This document shows positions 5,194 to 5,423 of a DNA stretch of 5,423 nt, piece after piece. The DNA comes from Chloroflexota bacterium. GTDB taxonomy: Bacteria > Chloroflexota > Limnocylindria > P2-11E. Where the stretch lies: NCBI GenBank assembly GCA_025350745.1, contig JANXXG010000063.1, positions 1 to 5,423 on the forward strand, written 5' to 3'. The notes under the pieces are model-generated. The model worked only from the letters and a program-made list of their open reading frames with translations, did not search any database and was not told where the DNA came from. A program made the position numbers and the translations under genes. Within the stretch, counting starts at the first letter, position 1. The number at the start of each line of letters is the position of its first letter.

Positions 5194-5423
5194 ATGAATG
5201 GCGTCGGGATGTTCTCGCACGTCGGCTACGACTCGTACAACGCCGAGCTCTCGGCGACACGCGCGGCGCTCGCCGCATTCATCGGCGATCCGGGCGGCGC
5301 CTCGCGCATCGCGCTCACCCAATCGGCCACCGATGGTCTGAACACGCTCGTCGCATCACTCCCGTTGGCCGGGCCGGCGGCGCTCATCGCGACGACCGCG
5401 GAAGAGCATCCGGCGGCGCTGCT
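5194..5423 (+). CDS. Class V aminotransferase-fold PLP enzyme, N-terminal part (inverted, runs off window)
   Basis: The plus-strand frame from ATG 5194 (MNGVGMFSHVGYD) reads as the N-terminal region of the same PLP enzyme whose C-terminal part lies on the opposite strand. Recognisable are a helix of the type NAELSATRAALAAFIG (16-31), IALTQSATDGLN (39-50) with the PLP-phosphate loop around Thr46-Gly48, and ATTAEEHPAALL at the window end. The last residues repeat those at the start of the minus-strand part. Joining codon CT at 5422-5423 to A at the complement of 5162 continues straight into PVYRRQ, and the combined length is exactly 344 codons with stop. The frame is also open upstream from at least 5167, reading APPDALRRW before the Met, which could be native N-terminal sequence; the very first strand motif typical of the family is not seen. 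The real start is therefore uncertain. Confidence 0.7.
   Translation, partial: MNGVGMFSHVGYDSYNAELSATRAALAAFIGDPGGASRIALTQSATDGLNTLVASLPLAGPAALIATTAEEHPAAL
5395..5423 (-). repeat. Inverted repeat, right arm (ends at the window edge)
   Basis: This is the partner of 5163-5191. It encodes the same TAEEHPAALL residues on the plus strand. It reaches the last base of the window, so its true length is unknown. The 203 bp between the arms (5192-5394) hold the flipped N-terminal codons. Confidence 0.95.

Noticed and set aside
5192..5278. Minus-strand continuation of the aminotransferase frame up to an ATG at 5278
   Set aside because: The Arg/Ser-rich translation is antisense to the plus-strand N-terminal codons and shows none of the expected family motifs.
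4361..5423. Cysteine desulfurase (NifS/SufS)
   Set aside because: The fold matches, but the catalytic Cys motif before the C-terminal RxS block is missing and no Fe-S assembly genes are nearby.

Overview
The window is GC-rich, densely packed chromosomal DNA from a bacterium. Stop-free reading frames run antisense to every gene and third codon positions are almost all G or C. It carries a set of ordinary metabolic enzymes and no rRNA, tRNA, phage or transposase gene that I can see. There is no taxonomic marker. The GC-rich codon usage, the lipoprotein-type signal peptide and the CoA/aldehyde/SDR gene content fit a free-living soil or freshwater bacterium (Chloroflexota- or Actinomycetota-like), but I cannot place it further.

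Layout: (1) A minus-strand operon, 1838 down to 21, holds an enoyl-CoA hydratase, an alpha/beta hydrolase starting with GTG inside the hydratase stop, and a very short lipoprotein. (2) A 93-bp divergent intergenic region (1839-1931) probably carries both promoters. (3) A plus-strand pair, 1932-3630, holds an NAD(P)-dependent aldehyde dehydrogenase of the succinate-semialdehyde dehydrogenase-like type and, 4 nt later, an 84-residue zinc-ribbon protein. (4) A minus-strand pair holds a class V PLP-dependent aminotransferase-fold enzyme followed, with an ATGA overlap, by a short-chain dehydrogenase (4364 down to 3627). The SDR and the zinc-ribbon gene converge and share one CTAG as both stop codons.

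The most striking feature is at the right end. The aminotransferase gene is split into two pieces in opposite orientation. The C-terminal 276 codons lie on the minus strand (5191 down to 4361), while the N-terminal 76 codons lie on the plus strand (5194-5423). Near-perfect inverted repeats (5163-5191 and 5395-5423, 28 of 29 positions pairing) bound the flipped segment. Flipping it in silico restores one in-frame 343-codon gene. This is either a real inversion, possibly an invertible switch, or a fold-back chimera from amplification or assembly. The repeat ends exactly on the last base of the window, which makes the artefact reading at least as likely.

The hydratase, hydrolase and aldehyde dehydrogenase look like parts of acyl-CoA/aldehyde catabolism. 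The PLP enzyme plus SDR form a separate coupled pair. Substrates cannot be named from sequence alone. I found no clearly novel system; the inverted gene and the aldehyde dehydrogenase/zinc-ribbon pairing are the items to check.
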